Below are positions 24,273 to 32,922 of a stretch of 42,139 nt of DNA, one piece after another. Source of the DNA: CAMLHU01 sp039917855. Its GTDB lineage: Bacteria > Gemmatimonadota > Gemmatimonadetes > Gemmatimonadales > GWC2-71-9. The translations under genes and the position numbers were made by a program. The stretch covers positions 1 to 42,139 of the forward strand of contig JBDSIR010000042.1 in NCBI GenBank assembly GCA_039917855.1. The letters run 5' to 3'. The notes beneath the pieces are model-generated. The model was not told the DNA's origin, did no database searches, and was given only the letters and a program-made list of their open reading frames with translations. Each line of letters starts with the position of its first letter. Within the stretch, counting starts at the first letter, position 1.

Positions 24273-25228
24273 GCGGCCAGTCGCTGCCGGTACCACTCGA
24301 TGGTCCGGAGGAGGCCCGGTTCGAGGTCGACCGCGGGCTCGTAGCCGAGGATCTCGCGGGCCTTGTCGATGTTGGGGATCCGAAGCTCCACCTCGGTGTT
24401 GCCCCAGGGGACGAACGCGATCTTGGAGGGGGACCGCGACAGCCGGATGATCTCCTGCGCCAGCTGGTACACCGTCAGCACGCTGCGCGGGTTGCCGATG
24501 TTGAACGTGTGTCCCACCGCACCGGGGACCTCGAGGGCGCGGAGCACGCCTTCCACCATGTCGTCGACGTAGCACCAGGCGCGGATCTGGCTGCCGTCAT
24601 TGTGAATGGTGATCTGCTCACCCTTGAGCGCCTGCGTGATGAAGCGATGGATGGCGCCTTCGCCGACCTGCCCGGGCCCATAGATGTTGAAGGGCCGCAC
24701 CGAGGTGGCAGGCACCCCGAACTGCTTGAGATAGCTGAAGCTCAGGTGCTCGCTGGCGAGCTTGCTGACGGCGTAGGTCCAGCGGGCCTCACCGACCGCG
24801 CCGAGGGTGGTGGAGTCCCCCTCCTTGACCTTGAAGGCGAACGACCCGAAGACCTCGCTGGTCGAGAAGTCGACGAACCGCAGGAGCCCGGCGACTTTGC
24901 TGGCGGCGTCGAGCACGTTCAGGGTGCCGATGATGTTAGTCTTCAGGGTCTCCACCGGCATCTTGAGCACCGTGTCGACGCCGGCGATGGCCGCCAGATG
25001 GACCACCATGTTGCATCCCTGGACCGCGCCAGCCACCGCTCCAGGGTCGAGCACGTCCCCCTGGATGACGCGGAGCCGTGCGTGTCCGATGAGCCCGGTG
25101 TCCTTCAGGCTGTTCCGATGATGATTGTCGAAGATGACCACCTCGTTCTGTTCCACGAGGCGGGTCGCGAGGCGGGAGCCGATGAAGCCGGCACCCCCGG
25201 TCAGGAGAATACGATTGCCGGTGAGCAT
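24269..25228 (-). CDS. NAD-dependent nucleotide-sugar epimerase/dehydratase
   Basis: The 319-residue extended SDR protein has the NAD-binding GGAGFIGS motif near the N-terminus (residues about 11-18), VVHLAAIAGVD, the FSTSEVFG serine motif and the catalytic YAVSK (Tyr-x3-Lys). The RPFNIYGPGQ and CYVDDMVEG segments of UDP/GDP-sugar enzymes follow. It could be a 4-epimerase or a 4,6-dehydratase. The residues separating these, such as an Asp-Glu after the active-site Thr, are not clear: the motif reads TSEVFG rather than TDEVYG. It is the first gene of a six-gene sugar operon. The start at 25228 is preferred because homology begins just after it. A TATTAT box ends only 7 bases upstream, which suggests a leaderless or near-leaderless mRNA. 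Confidence 0.83.
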   Translation of the reverse strand: MLTGNRILLTGGAGFIGSRLATRLVEQNEVVIFDNHHRNSLKDTGLIGHARLRVIQGDVLDPGAVAGAVQGCNMVVHLAAIAGVDTVLKMPVETLKTNIIGTLNVLDAASKVAGLLRFVDFSTSEVFGSFAFKVKEGDSTTLGAVGEARWTYAVSKLASEHLSFSYLKQFGVPATSVRPFNIYGPGQVGEGAIHRFITQALKGEQITIHNDGSQIRAWCYVDDMVEGVLRALEVPGAVGHTFNIGNPRSVLTVYQLAQEIIRLSRSPSKIAFVPWGNTEVELRIPNIDKAREILGYEPAVDLEPGLLRTIEWYRQRLAA

Positions 25229-25235
25229 TCCGAAC

Positions 25236-25241
25236 AATAAT
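25236..25241 (-). promoter_or_regulatory. Possible -10 box of the sugar operon (leaderless transcript)
   Basis: On the reverse strand TATTAT is followed by 7 bases (TGTTCGG) then A-ATG. Initiation at the usual distance would fall on or right beside the start codon at 25228. No good -35 box is visible 16-18 bases upstream. The start of the divergent gene lies within 50 bases, so both promoters must overlap. Confidence 0.4.
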
Positions 25242-25274
25242 ACGCCCGGTCTTTCCCATGCGCTCGACCGCCGC

Positions 25275-26831
25275 GTGGCGCTGGGGATCGCCCTGCTGCT
25301 GGCGGTGCTCGCACTGGCGATGTACCGGCCGTGGGAACCCCGCCCCTTTGACACCCGGGACTTCTCGGAGTTCCTCCCGCTGCTGCAGGGCCCTGACGGC
25401 CTGGTCGGCCGATTCGGCGCGATGCTGCGATACTATGTCGGCGAGCATGGCCGCCTCAACCTCTTCAGCTACCTGGGTCTGGCGCTCAAGTGGACCCTCC
25501 TGGGCCCCTCCCCCGTCCTCTGGCAATGGGCACGCTTCGTCGAGATGGGGCTGATCACCATCGGGGCGGGCCTCCTGTTCCGGAGGCTCGGTCTCGGTCC
25601 CGTCGCGGCCAGCGCGAGCGCCTCCCTTTTCATCGTCAGCCGCCTGGCCGGCGAGGGGTGGACCCGGATGACGATGGGAGAGCCCCTGGGCCTCCTGATG
25701 TCGCTGGGCGCTCTGCATCTCGCGACCGGGTGGCGTGAGGCCCGCCGGCCGGTCCTCGCGGCGGCGGGTGCCGGCGTTCTGATGATGCTCGCCGTGCTCG
25801 CCAAGGAGATGCTCCTCGGCCTCCTCCCCTTCGTCTGGCTGGTGGTCTGTTGCCGCCGCGAAGATGGTAGCCTGGGACGTCCCGTGTTCGACCCGGCGAC
25901 GCGACGCGCGCTCTTCTGGAGCAGTATCCCCCCGATGGCCGCGTTCGCGGCCGCAGCACTCGTCGCCCTCGGCGGTCGGTCGGAAGGATTCACCGCGCTG
26001 TATGGCGGCTCGGCGAGCGGGCTCGGCGAATTCACCCGGTTGCTCGCGAGGCCGTGGCTGATCCAGGGCGTCGCGATCGACACCGATGCCCTGCTCCTCC
26101 CCGGGAACACCTGCTTCCTCCTCGTCATCGCGGCTGGCGTCGCCCTCAGCTGGCGCGCGCGCGGCCGTCCGGTCGAGCTGGCCGGGGCCGGGCTCGTCGC
26201 GGTGGGACTCTCGCTGGCCTACGCCATCCTCTACATCCCGTGGCCCTACTCCTACCTCTACTACGCGATGCCCTTCCTGCTGGGGACCGCGTTCCTGTTC
26301 GGAATGGCATTCCACCGCCTCACCGAGTCCGGGCGAGGGGGCCGGATCGCCGCCCTGATCGGGTGGGCCGGGGTCGTCCTCGGGACTGCGCCGGCGACGT
26401 CGCAGTCCGCCTCCTTCGCGATCGCATTGCAGCAGGTGAACGGCGAAGTGGTCTCGTGGCTCGGGCGGGTGCCGAACGCGGACCGCATCGTCGTGGCACG
26501 CGGAAGTCTCGCTCCGCAGGCATGGATGGGGACGGGCCCGACCCTTCGCCGCTTCGCCCTGGTGACCGGCGCCGCGCACGACCTTCCTCCGGCCGCCGAC
26601 ATGCTCTGCCCCGACGTGGGGTCGCTGATCCGCAATGGGATCGGTCGGGCCATCGTGATCAGCTATCGGCCTGGCTGCGGCGGGATCAAGCCTTCCAGCG
26701 CCTCCGTGTCGCGTCCGTTCCGTTACGTCTGGGTCTGGTGGGACGGCGCCGGCGTCGCCATGGACAGCGTCGGGGCGGACATGCTCGTGAGCCGCGAGAC
26801 GATGATGCCGCCGAGCGGGATCGCGCCATGA
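25275..26831 (+). CDS. Polytopic membrane protein, distant GT-C-like, paralogue 1 of 2
   Basis: I do not recognise a named family. From the GTG at 25275 the protein has about 518 residues: a hydrophobic helix (about 2-17), then a conserved loop PFDTRDFSEFLPLL, about nine more membrane helices and a soluble C-terminal ~130 residues. The layout resembles the TMTC-like genes upstream: an acidic first loop, a G-R-x-N segment where those have LYRPL, a KEMLLGLLPF segment where they have KEHALVLP, and an IPWPYSY helix boundary. I therefore suggest a GT-C-type transferase, with weak support. The start is uncertain: there is no clear ribosome-binding site, and the ATG at 25258 is in another frame. It overlaps the next paralogue by ATGA. 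Confidence 0.55.
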   Translation: MALGIALLLAVLALAMYRPWEPRPFDTRDFSEFLPLLQGPDGLVGRFGAMLRYYVGEHGRLNLFSYLGLALKWTLLGPSPVLWQWARFVEMGLITIGAGLLFRRLGLGPVAASASASLFIVSRLAGEGWTRMTMGEPLGLLMSLGALHLATGWREARRPVLAAAGAGVLMMLAVLAKEMLLGLLPFVWLVVCCRREDGSLGRPVFDPATRRALFWSSIPPMAAFAAAALVALGGRSEGFTALYGGSASGLGEFTRLLARPWLIQGVAIDTDALLLPGNTCFLLVIAAGVALSWRARGRPVELAGAGLVAVGLSLAYAILYIPWPYSYLYYAMPFLLGTAFLFGMAFHRLTESGRGGRIAALIGWAGVVLGTAPATSQSASFAIALQQVNGEVVSWLGRVPNADRIVVARGSLAPQAWMGTGPTLRRFALVTGAAHDLPPAADMLCPDVGSLIRNGIGRAIVISYRPGCGGIKPSSASVSRPFRYVWVWWDGAGVAMDSVGADMLVSRETMMPPSGIAP

Positions 26832-28411
26832 CATCGCCGACCGGGGCGGCGGCCCGCCGCCCGCGTCCGGCCTTCCTGGTGGCACTCGCCGTTCTCGCGG
26901 CGCTGACGCTCTGGCTCTACCGGCCCTGGGATCCCCGTCCGTTCGACACCGTCGATTTCTCCGAATTCCTGCCACTGCTCCATGGGGATGGCGGGCCGCT
27001 GACGCGCCTGAGTCGCGTGGTCGGGTACTACGTCCATGAACATGGCCGCTTCAACCTGGTGAGCTACGTCGCCCTGGTGGCGAAGTGGGAGCTGTTCGGC
27101 GCGCATGCCGCATGGTGGCATTGGCTGCGTGCCGCGGAGATGCTCGCGATCGTGGCGGGGGTGTATATCCTCCTGCGCCGGCTCAATGCCGGCGTCGTCG
27201 GTGCCGGGGCCGGTGCGGCGCTCTTCATCTGCTCGCGGATCAGCGGTGAGGGGTGGATCCGGCTCACCATGGGTGAACCGCTCGGAACACTCCTCATGCT
27301 CGGCGCGCTGATCCTCGCCACGGAGTGGCGCCGCGATCCCTCGGTCCGCCGGGGGCTCGCGATCGGCGCCCTTGTCGTCGGGTCGGTGCTGGCCAAGGAG
27401 ATGCTCGCCGGTTTGGCCCCGATGGTGTGGCTGGTCGGGGCGATGCGGGACCCGGACGGCCGCCTGGGCGAACCGCCGGTGCGCCGGAATGCGCTGGAAC
27501 TCCTCGGCTGGGTAGGCATCCCCGCCGTTGTGACCTTTGGTGCCGCCGCGCTGATCGCGCTCGGGGCGCGAGGCGAAGGATTCACCACGCTCTACGGATC
27601 GAGCACTCCCGGCTTGGCCACATTCATCGAGAGCTGGCAGCGCCCTTGGCAGATCCAGGGGTTCCAGACCGCCCCGGCCTCGTGGCTCCTCCCCGCCAAC
27701 ACCCTCCTGGGGCTCCTCACCCTTGCCGGCCTTGTCGTCGTGGCGGTGCGCGGAAGTTCAGAGGATCGGCGCCACGTCATCTGGGCCGCCGGCTGCGCCC
27801 TGACGCTCTCGGCGACCTATGCGGTGCTCTACCTGCCGTGGCCCTTCTCCTCGCAATACTACGCCATGCCTTTCCTGATCGGCCCCGCCCTGCTCCTGGC
27901 GGTGTCGCTCACTGCCATCGAGCGCCACGCCGCCCGGGGGCGGTGGGTGGCATGGATGGCATCCACGGTGATGTTGGTCGCGGCCACGAGTTCGACGGCG
28001 CGTGCCGCACACCTGTCGATCGCATTGGAACAGGTCAACGGTGAGCTGGCCACGGCCCTGGCCGGATATGCGGACGCCGATTCGATCGTCGTGGCCCGCC
28101 GGCAGGTCTGGCCATACGAATGGCTCGGTGCGGGGCCGCGTCTGCGTCGCTATGTGGTCGCCACCGGGCTGGCGCCCGCGATGCCGCCGGCGGTGGATCG
28201 CCTCTGCAACGAGGTCGGGCCGATGTTCGGTCGCGTCGGCGCGCGGGTGGTCATCGTCTCGCACCTGCACATCTGCGGCGCGCTGCCTCTCGCGACCGCG
28301 CGATTTCGTCGCACGGAGCCCTATCTCACCGTGACGTGGAAAGCGGTCGACATGGCCACCGACACCGTGGGAGTCGACCTGCTTGCCCTGTACCAACGCC
28401 CCAGTCCCTAG
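26828..28411 (+). CDS. Polytopic membrane protein, distant GT-C-like, paralogue 2 of 2
   Basis: This 527-residue protein is a clear paralogue of the preceding gene. It shares the PWDPRPFDTVDFSEFLPLL loop, GEGWIRLTMGEPLG, AKEMLAG, LGARGEGFTTLYGSS, YLPWPFSSQYYAMPFLIG, ALEQVNGE and SIVVAR. About ten membrane helices are followed by a soluble C-terminal domain with a HLHICGALP segment. Its ATG overlaps the upstream stop (ATGA), and it has a proper N-terminus (MTSPTGAAARRPRP before the first helix). That supports the idea that the upstream copy also has about 10-20 residues before its first helix. The acidic loop after the first helix and the membrane layout hint at the GT-C superfamily; no catalytic role can be proved from sequence. 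Confidence 0.6.
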   Translation: MTSPTGAAARRPRPAFLVALAVLAALTLWLYRPWDPRPFDTVDFSEFLPLLHGDGGPLTRLSRVVGYYVHEHGRFNLVSYVALVAKWELFGAHAAWWHWLRAAEMLAIVAGVYILLRRLNAGVVGAGAGAALFICSRISGEGWIRLTMGEPLGTLLMLGALILATEWRRDPSVRRGLAIGALVVGSVLAKEMLAGLAPMVWLVGAMRDPDGRLGEPPVRRNALELLGWVGIPAVVTFGAAALIALGARGEGFTTLYGSSTPGLATFIESWQRPWQIQGFQTAPASWLLPANTLLGLLTLAGLVVVAVRGSSEDRRHVIWAAGCALTLSATYAVLYLPWPFSSQYYAMPFLIGPALLLAVSLTAIERHAARGRWVAWMASTVMLVAATSSTARAAHLSIALEQVNGELATALAGYADADSIVVARRQVWPYEWLGAGPRLRRYVVATGLAPAMPPAVDRLCNEVGPMFGRVGARVVIVSHLHICGALPLATARFRRTEPYLTVTWKAVDMATDTVGVDLLALYQRPSP

Positions 28412-28463
28412 CCGACCTCACCATCGGCGGACGCACTGTGACGCATCGGTACCCGCCCCGATG

Positions 28464-28469
28464 TAGAAT
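28464..28469 (+). promoter_or_regulatory. Possible -10 box upstream of the spermidine-synthase-like gene
   Basis: TAGAAT lies 48 bases before the GTG at 28517, with A-rich flanks that stand out in this GC-rich gap (28412-28516). No convincing -35 box is seen. The same hexamer occurs immediately upstream of the gene at 34702. Confidence 0.35.
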
Positions 28470-28516
28470 AAGAGCAGGCGGTCGGTCCTCCCCTTCACGC
28501 CCCACCCGAGCCTCCC

Positions 28517-31500
28517 GTGCCTCTGTTCGTCCTCGCTGTCGCCTTCGTGGTCAGCGGCGCCGCCGGTCTCATCTACGAGTCGACCTGGACCAGGTATCTC
28601 AGCCTCTTCGTCGGGCACGACGCCTACGCCCAGGTGCTGGTGCTCGTCCTTTTCCTCGGGGGGATGTCCGCGGGGGCGTGGCTCGGGGGGAGATGGAGCC
28701 CCCGATCCCGGTCGCCCCTGTTGGGCTACGCGGCCGTCGAAGCCGCCGCCGGCGGGATCGGGCTGGTCTTCCATCCCGCCTATCTCGCGCTCACCGGGTG
28801 GGCGTATGCTTCGGTCTTCCCGCACCTCGGCGCCGGGATCGGCGGCGACCTGATCAAGTGGGCCATTGCCGCGATCCTCCTCCTGCCACAATCGCTGCTG
28901 CTTGGCGCCAGCTTTCCGCTGATGAGCGCGGGGGTCCTCCGGCTCGACCCGGCGACCCCGGGACGCCGGATCGCGCTGCTCTACTTCGCCAACAGCCTCG
29001 GGGCCGCGGGCGGGGTCCTGCTCGGCGGCTTCGTATTGGTGCCCGCGATCGGGCTTCCCGGCGCGATCCGCGCGGCAGCGCTCGCCAATCTGGGTGTCGC
29101 GCTGGTCGTCGCCATCGTGGCGTTCCTGTCGCAGCGGGATCCCGCGCTCACCGAGGTCCCCCGACCGGCCCCGACCGTGCCCCCCGTCCCGCGCGACCGG
29201 ACCCTGACCCTCCTCCTCGCGGTGAGCGCGGGTACCGCGATCGCCTCGTTCCTGTACGAGATCGACTGGATCCGGATGCTCTCACTGGTGCTGGGGAGCG
29301 CCACGCATTCCTTCGAATTGATGCTGAGCGCGTTCATCCTCGGCCTTGCGCTGGGCTCCCTCTGGATCAGCGGGCGTGCCGATCGGCTCACCTCCCCGCT
29401 CCGCTCCCTGGGCCTGATCCAGATCGCGATGGGAGTCTGCGCCCTGGGCACGCTCGTGGCCTATGCGTCCACTTTCCACTGGATGACGTGGCTCTTCGCC
29501 GCGCTCACCAAGTCCGAGGCGGGATACCAGGGGTTCACCTTGGTGCGCTACGGGATCAGCATGGCCATCATGCTGCCCGCGACCTGCTGCGCCGGGATGA
29601 CCCTTCCACTGATCACGAAGATCCTGCTCGCCCGTGGCGCGGGTGAACAGGTCATCGGCACGGTCTACGCCTGGAACACGTTGGGCTCCATCGCGGGCGT
29701 AGCGATCGGCGGCCTCCTCCTCCTCCCCCTGCTCGGCCTGAAGGGCCTGATGCTGGTCGCGGGCGCGCTCGACATCACGCTCGGGATCGCGCTGGTGGCG
29801 TCCACGCGCGGGACCGAGCTGGTGCGCCCCCCTGGCCGGCATCTCCTGGCCGGTATGGCGGCGCTCGCCCTCCTGGTGGCGCTGACCGCTTGGGCGGCCC
29901 GGCTGGATCCAGTGGCCATGGCGAGCGGGGTGTTCCGCTTCGGCCGCATCCTCGACCCATCGCTGACCCAGGTCCTCCGCACCCGGGATGGCCGGACCGC
30001 CACCGTGTCCGTACTGCGGCAGACCGCGATCAACGACCTCTCCATCCGGACCAACGGCAAGACCGACGCTTCGGTGAACGAGGCCTTCTGGCGCCCTGCC
30101 TGCGAGGAGGTCTCCGGCCGTGCGCCCCTCAACGGCGACGCCTCCACCCAGGTGCTCCTCCCCCTGATCACTCTCGCCTACCGGCCCGATGCGCGGCGGG
30201 CCGCGATCGTCGGTTTCGGCTCGGGGATGAGCACTCATATGCTCCTTGGTGATCCCCATCTGACAAAGGTCGTGACCATCGAGATCGAGCCGGAGATGAT
30301 CGCTGCGGGGCGCGAGTTCTACCCGATCAATCGGCGGGCCTACGATGATCCCCGGGCCACCTTCGTCATCGGCGACGCCCGGACTTATCTCTCCACCGGT
30401 GGGGAGCGATTCGACCTGATCATGTCGGAGCCATCCAATCCCTGGGTCAGCGGCGTTTCCGGCCTGTTCACCGTGGAGTTCTACCAGCGGATCCGCTCCG
30501 CGCTGGCGCCCGGAGGAGTCTTCGGGCAGTGGCTGCATACGTATGAGCTCGACGACGAACTGGTGCTCTCCGTCCTCGGGGCGCTGCACCAGGTGTTCCC
30601 CGACTACGTGGTCTACCAGGTGGGGGAGGGGGACTTTCTGATCGTGGCCAGCGCGGAGGGCCCGCTCGCCCCGCCCGACTGGCGCGTGTTCGACGCCCCC
30701 GACCTCGCCGACCTGCGCTGCCGGACCTTCCCGCCCACGGCGGGCACGATGCGGGCCCTGCGGGCCGGCGGCCGGGCGCTCTTTGCTCCACTGTTCGACG
30801 GCGACCGTCGCCTCAACTCCGACTTCGATCCGGTCCTCGATCTCGGCGCGGAGCGGCGGCGCTACCTCGAGAGCCATGCAATTGGACTGGAGGCGATCGT
30901 GGGGGACTGGCGCGGGATGGCCGGCGCGCTCGAGGGGGCAGCTCCGCTCATTCCGGAATCGGTCCCGGCACCGCCATTCATGACGGTGGCGGGGGTCTCC
31001 TCGCGCACCGCTGCCGCACTGCTCCAGGAACGGCGAGCGAGCCGCAATGACACCACCGTGGAGCCCCCGGACGTGCAGTTCGCGCGCGAGCAATGGAAGG
31101 CCTGGCAGTTCCGGCTCTCCGGTCCCGCGCCGAGCGACTGGCGTTCATTTCTGCTGGCGTTCGACGGGATGTCCATCCTCGCCCACCGCGGGACGGCGGG
31201 GTATGCCAATCCGCGGCTCTTCGCGTCGGCCGCGGCATTCATGGAACGGCGCGGCGCCCCCCTGCTGATCCGCCAGGCGGTCGGCTTCCGCCGCGCGGTG
31301 CTGGAGTGGAAGATGGAGAGCGTCGCGTCGCTCGGATCCGCCCTGCTGCCGTCGGTGCGAGCGGGACAGGGCCTCGTCGATCGCGAGCAATTCATCGACG
31401 GGATGCTCATCGCGGCGGTTCGGCTGGGCCGAGGGGGTATGGCCGACAGCACCCTGAGCGAGCTCGGCACGGCGCGTCGGGCGCGCCCCGGCGACCTGCG

Positions 31501-31555
31501 GGACGATCTGCTCCTGGCCCATTTGCAGCGGGCCTTCGGCACGGCAGTCCGCTAG
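28517..31555 (+). CDS. Membrane-fused spermidine synthase-like protein
   Basis: The 1012-residue protein joins a polytopic membrane half (about residues 1-470, about 12 helices in two repeats, with FLYEIDWIRMLSLVLGS echoing the N-terminal LIYESTWTRYLSLFVG) to a Rossmann-type domain related to spermidine synthase. That domain carries the nucleotide loop VGFGSGMSTH (about 564), the acidic VTIEIEPEM, GDARTYL and MSEPSNPWVSGVSGLFTVEFY (about 636). A tail of ~270 residues follows. Such fused MFS/spermidine synthase proteins are common in environmental bacteria. In them the catalytic Asp region reads SEPSNPW, so polyamine synthesis is not established. Start is GTG. Nothing downstream is co-directional, so the gene is alone or ends the two-paralogue unit 105 bp upstream. 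Confidence 0.8.
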   Translation: MPLFVLAVAFVVSGAAGLIYESTWTRYLSLFVGHDAYAQVLVLVLFLGGMSAGAWLGGRWSPRSRSPLLGYAAVEAAAGGIGLVFHPAYLALTGWAYASVFPHLGAGIGGDLIKWAIAAILLLPQSLLLGASFPLMSAGVLRLDPATPGRRIALLYFANSLGAAGGVLLGGFVLVPAIGLPGAIRAAALANLGVALVVAIVAFLSQRDPALTEVPRPAPTVPPVPRDRTLTLLLAVSAGTAIASFLYEIDWIRMLSLVLGSATHSFELMLSAFILGLALGSLWISGRADRLTSPLRSLGLIQIAMGVCALGTLVAYASTFHWMTWLFAALTKSEAGYQGFTLVRYGISMAIMLPATCCAGMTLPLITKILLARGAGEQVIGTVYAWNTLGSIAGVAIGGLLLLPLLGLKGLMLVAGALDITLGIALVASTRGTELVRPPGRHLLAGMAALALLVALTAWAARLDPVAMASGVFRFGRILDPSLTQVLRTRDGRTATVSVLRQTAINDLSIRTNGKTDASVNEAFWRPACEEVSGRAPLNGDASTQVLLPLITLAYRPDARRAAIVGFGSGMSTHMLLGDPHLTKVVTIEIEPEMIAAGREFYPINRRAYDDPRATFVIGDARTYLSTGGERFDLIMSEPSNPWVSGVSGLFTVEFYQRIRSALAPGGVFGQWLHTYELDDELVLSVLGALHQVFPDYVVYQVGEGDFLIVASAEGPLAPPDWRVFDAPDLADLRCRTFPPTAGTMRALRAGGRALFAPLFDGDRRLNSDFDPVLDLGAERRRYLESHAIGLEAIVGDWRGMAGALEGAAPLIPESVPAPPFMTVAGVSSRTAAALLQERRASRNDTTVEPPDVQFAREQWKAWQFRLSGPAPSDWRSFLLAFDGMSILAHRGTAGYANPRLFASAAAFMERRGAPLLIRQAVGFRRAVLEWKMESVASLGSALLPSVRAGQGLVDREQFIDGMLIAAVRLGRGGMADSTLSELGTARRARPGDLRDDLLLAHLQRAFGTAVR

Positions 31556-32922
31556 GGCGTCAGCCCCTCATACCGACTGAGTTTGCGGTAGAGCGTCGAC
31601 GGATCGATGCCGAGCGCTTCGGCGGCCCGGGTCTTGTTGCCCCCCTCCGCCTGCAGCACCCACATGATGTAGGCCTTTTCGATCGCCTCGAGGGTGGGGC
31701 TCGTGGGGGTCCGCTCGGCCACGAGCGACTCCCGTCGACGGCGGGTGATCCGTTCGGGGAGCGAGGCCGGCTCAATGATGTCGCCGCGGGTCATCACGAC
31801 GGCGTGCTCGAGGGTGTTCTCGAGTTCGCGCACGTTGCCGGGCCAGTCGTAGACCATGATGGCGTCCATCGTCTCCGACGAGAGCGCCCGGGGCCCGCCG
31901 CCCCGCTCCTGCGACAACCGGCCGAGGATCGACTCCACCAGCGGCAGAATGTCGTCGGCACGCTCGCGGAGGGGGGGCAGCGTGATGGTGACCACGTCGA
32001 GCCGGTAGAACAGGTCGGCCCGGAAGGCGGCGCGACGCACTTCCTCTTCGAGGTCGCGGTTGGTGGCGGCCACGATCCGCACGTCCAGCGGCACCGCCTC
32101 GGTGGCGCCGACCGGGATCGCTTCGCGCTCCTGCAACACCCGGAGGAGCTTCACCTGGAGGGAGGGGGGCATCTCGCCCACTTCGTCGAGGAAGAAGCTG
32201 CCGCCCCGCGCGGCGGCGAAGAGCCCCTGTTTGTCGCGCACCGCACCCGTGAACGACCCCTTCACGTGACCGAACAGTTCGCTCTCGAGCAGGGTCTCGG
32301 TCAGGGCGCCGCAGTTGATCGACAGGAACGGCGCCTCGCGCCGGCCGGAGAGGGTATGGATGTAGCGCGCCACGACCTCCTTACCGGTCCCGCTCTCGCC
32401 CTGGATCAGCACCGTCGCATCACTTGGCGCGACCGCCTCGGCAAGTTTGAGCGCGTCGAGGAATTTCTTGGACTTCCCGATCGGCCGCGGCGCCGCGGTA
32501 CGCTCCCGACGACGGATGTCGCTCTTGAGCTGGCGATTCTCCGCGCGCAGTTGTCGGTGCTCCACCGCCCGCCGGAGGATGGTGAGCAGTTCGTCGTTGG
32601 CGAACGGCTTCTGCAGGTAGTAGAACGCCCCGGAATTCACCGCCGAGATGGCGGTCTGGAGGGAGGCCTGCGCGGTCATGAGGATGACCGGGGTCATCGC
32701 GTCCTGCTCCTTGGCGGCCTGCAGGATGTCGAGACCGGTGACCTGGGGCATCCGGACGTCGGAGAGGACGACATCATGGTGGCCCAGGCGGATCTGCTCG
32801 ATCCCCGCCTTGCCCCCCTGAGCCGCGATGACCTCGTACCCTTCGCCCTTGAGCAGGATGCGCAGGGTGTCGAGGATCCCCATTTCGTCGTCGATGATCA
32901 ACAGGACGGGCTTCTGACTCAC
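31552..32922 (-). CDS. PilR-like sigma-54 response regulator
   Basis: The 456-residue regulator has a receiver domain (D11/D12, phospho-acceptor D55, and the KPF motif), a AAA+ domain and a Fis-type helix-turn-helix. The AAA+ domain carries Walker A GESGTGKE, GSFTGA (the sigma-54 contact loop, Ser in place of the usual Ala) and Walker B FFLDEVGE. The C-terminus reads NKTRAAEALGIDPSTLYRKL. It overlaps its kinase gene by 4 bases (ATGA). The six-helix sensor next to it is like PilS, so this pair is a strong candidate for the true pilA regulator even though it lies about 20 kb from pilA. Its last 4 codons overlap the end of the convergent spermidine-synthase-like gene by 4 bases. Confidence 0.87.
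   Translation of the reverse strand: MSQKPVLLIIDDEMGILDTLRILLKGEGYEVIAAQGGKAGIEQIRLGHHDVVLSDVRMPQVTGLDILQAAKEQDAMTPVILMTAQASLQTAISAVNSGAFYYLQKPFANDELLTILRRAVEHRQLRAENRQLKSDIRRRERTAAPRPIGKSKKFLDALKLAEAVAPSDATVLIQGESGTGKEVVARYIHTLSGRREAPFLSINCGALTETLLESELFGHVKGSFTGAVRDKQGLFAAARGGSFFLDEVGEMPPSLQVKLLRVLQEREAIPVGATEAVPLDVRIVAATNRDLEEEVRRAAFRADLFYRLDVVTITLPPLRERADDILPLVESILGRLSQERGGGPRALSSETMDAIMVYDWPGNVRELENTLEHAVVMTRGDIIEPASLPERITRRRRESLVAERTPTSPTLEAIEKAYIMWVLQAEGGNKTRAAEALGIDPSTLYRKLSRYEGLTP

Noticed and set aside
24936..26975. Very long minus-strand reading frame (679 codons)
   Set aside because: It is antisense to well-supported membrane protein genes, and its composition (His, Arg, Gly, Glu rich) is typical of the shadow frame of GC-rich coding DNA.
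29282..31093. 603-codon minus-strand reading frame under the spermidine-synthase-like gene
   Set aside because: Same shadow pattern, no start site, no homology; the + strand gene has clear domains.
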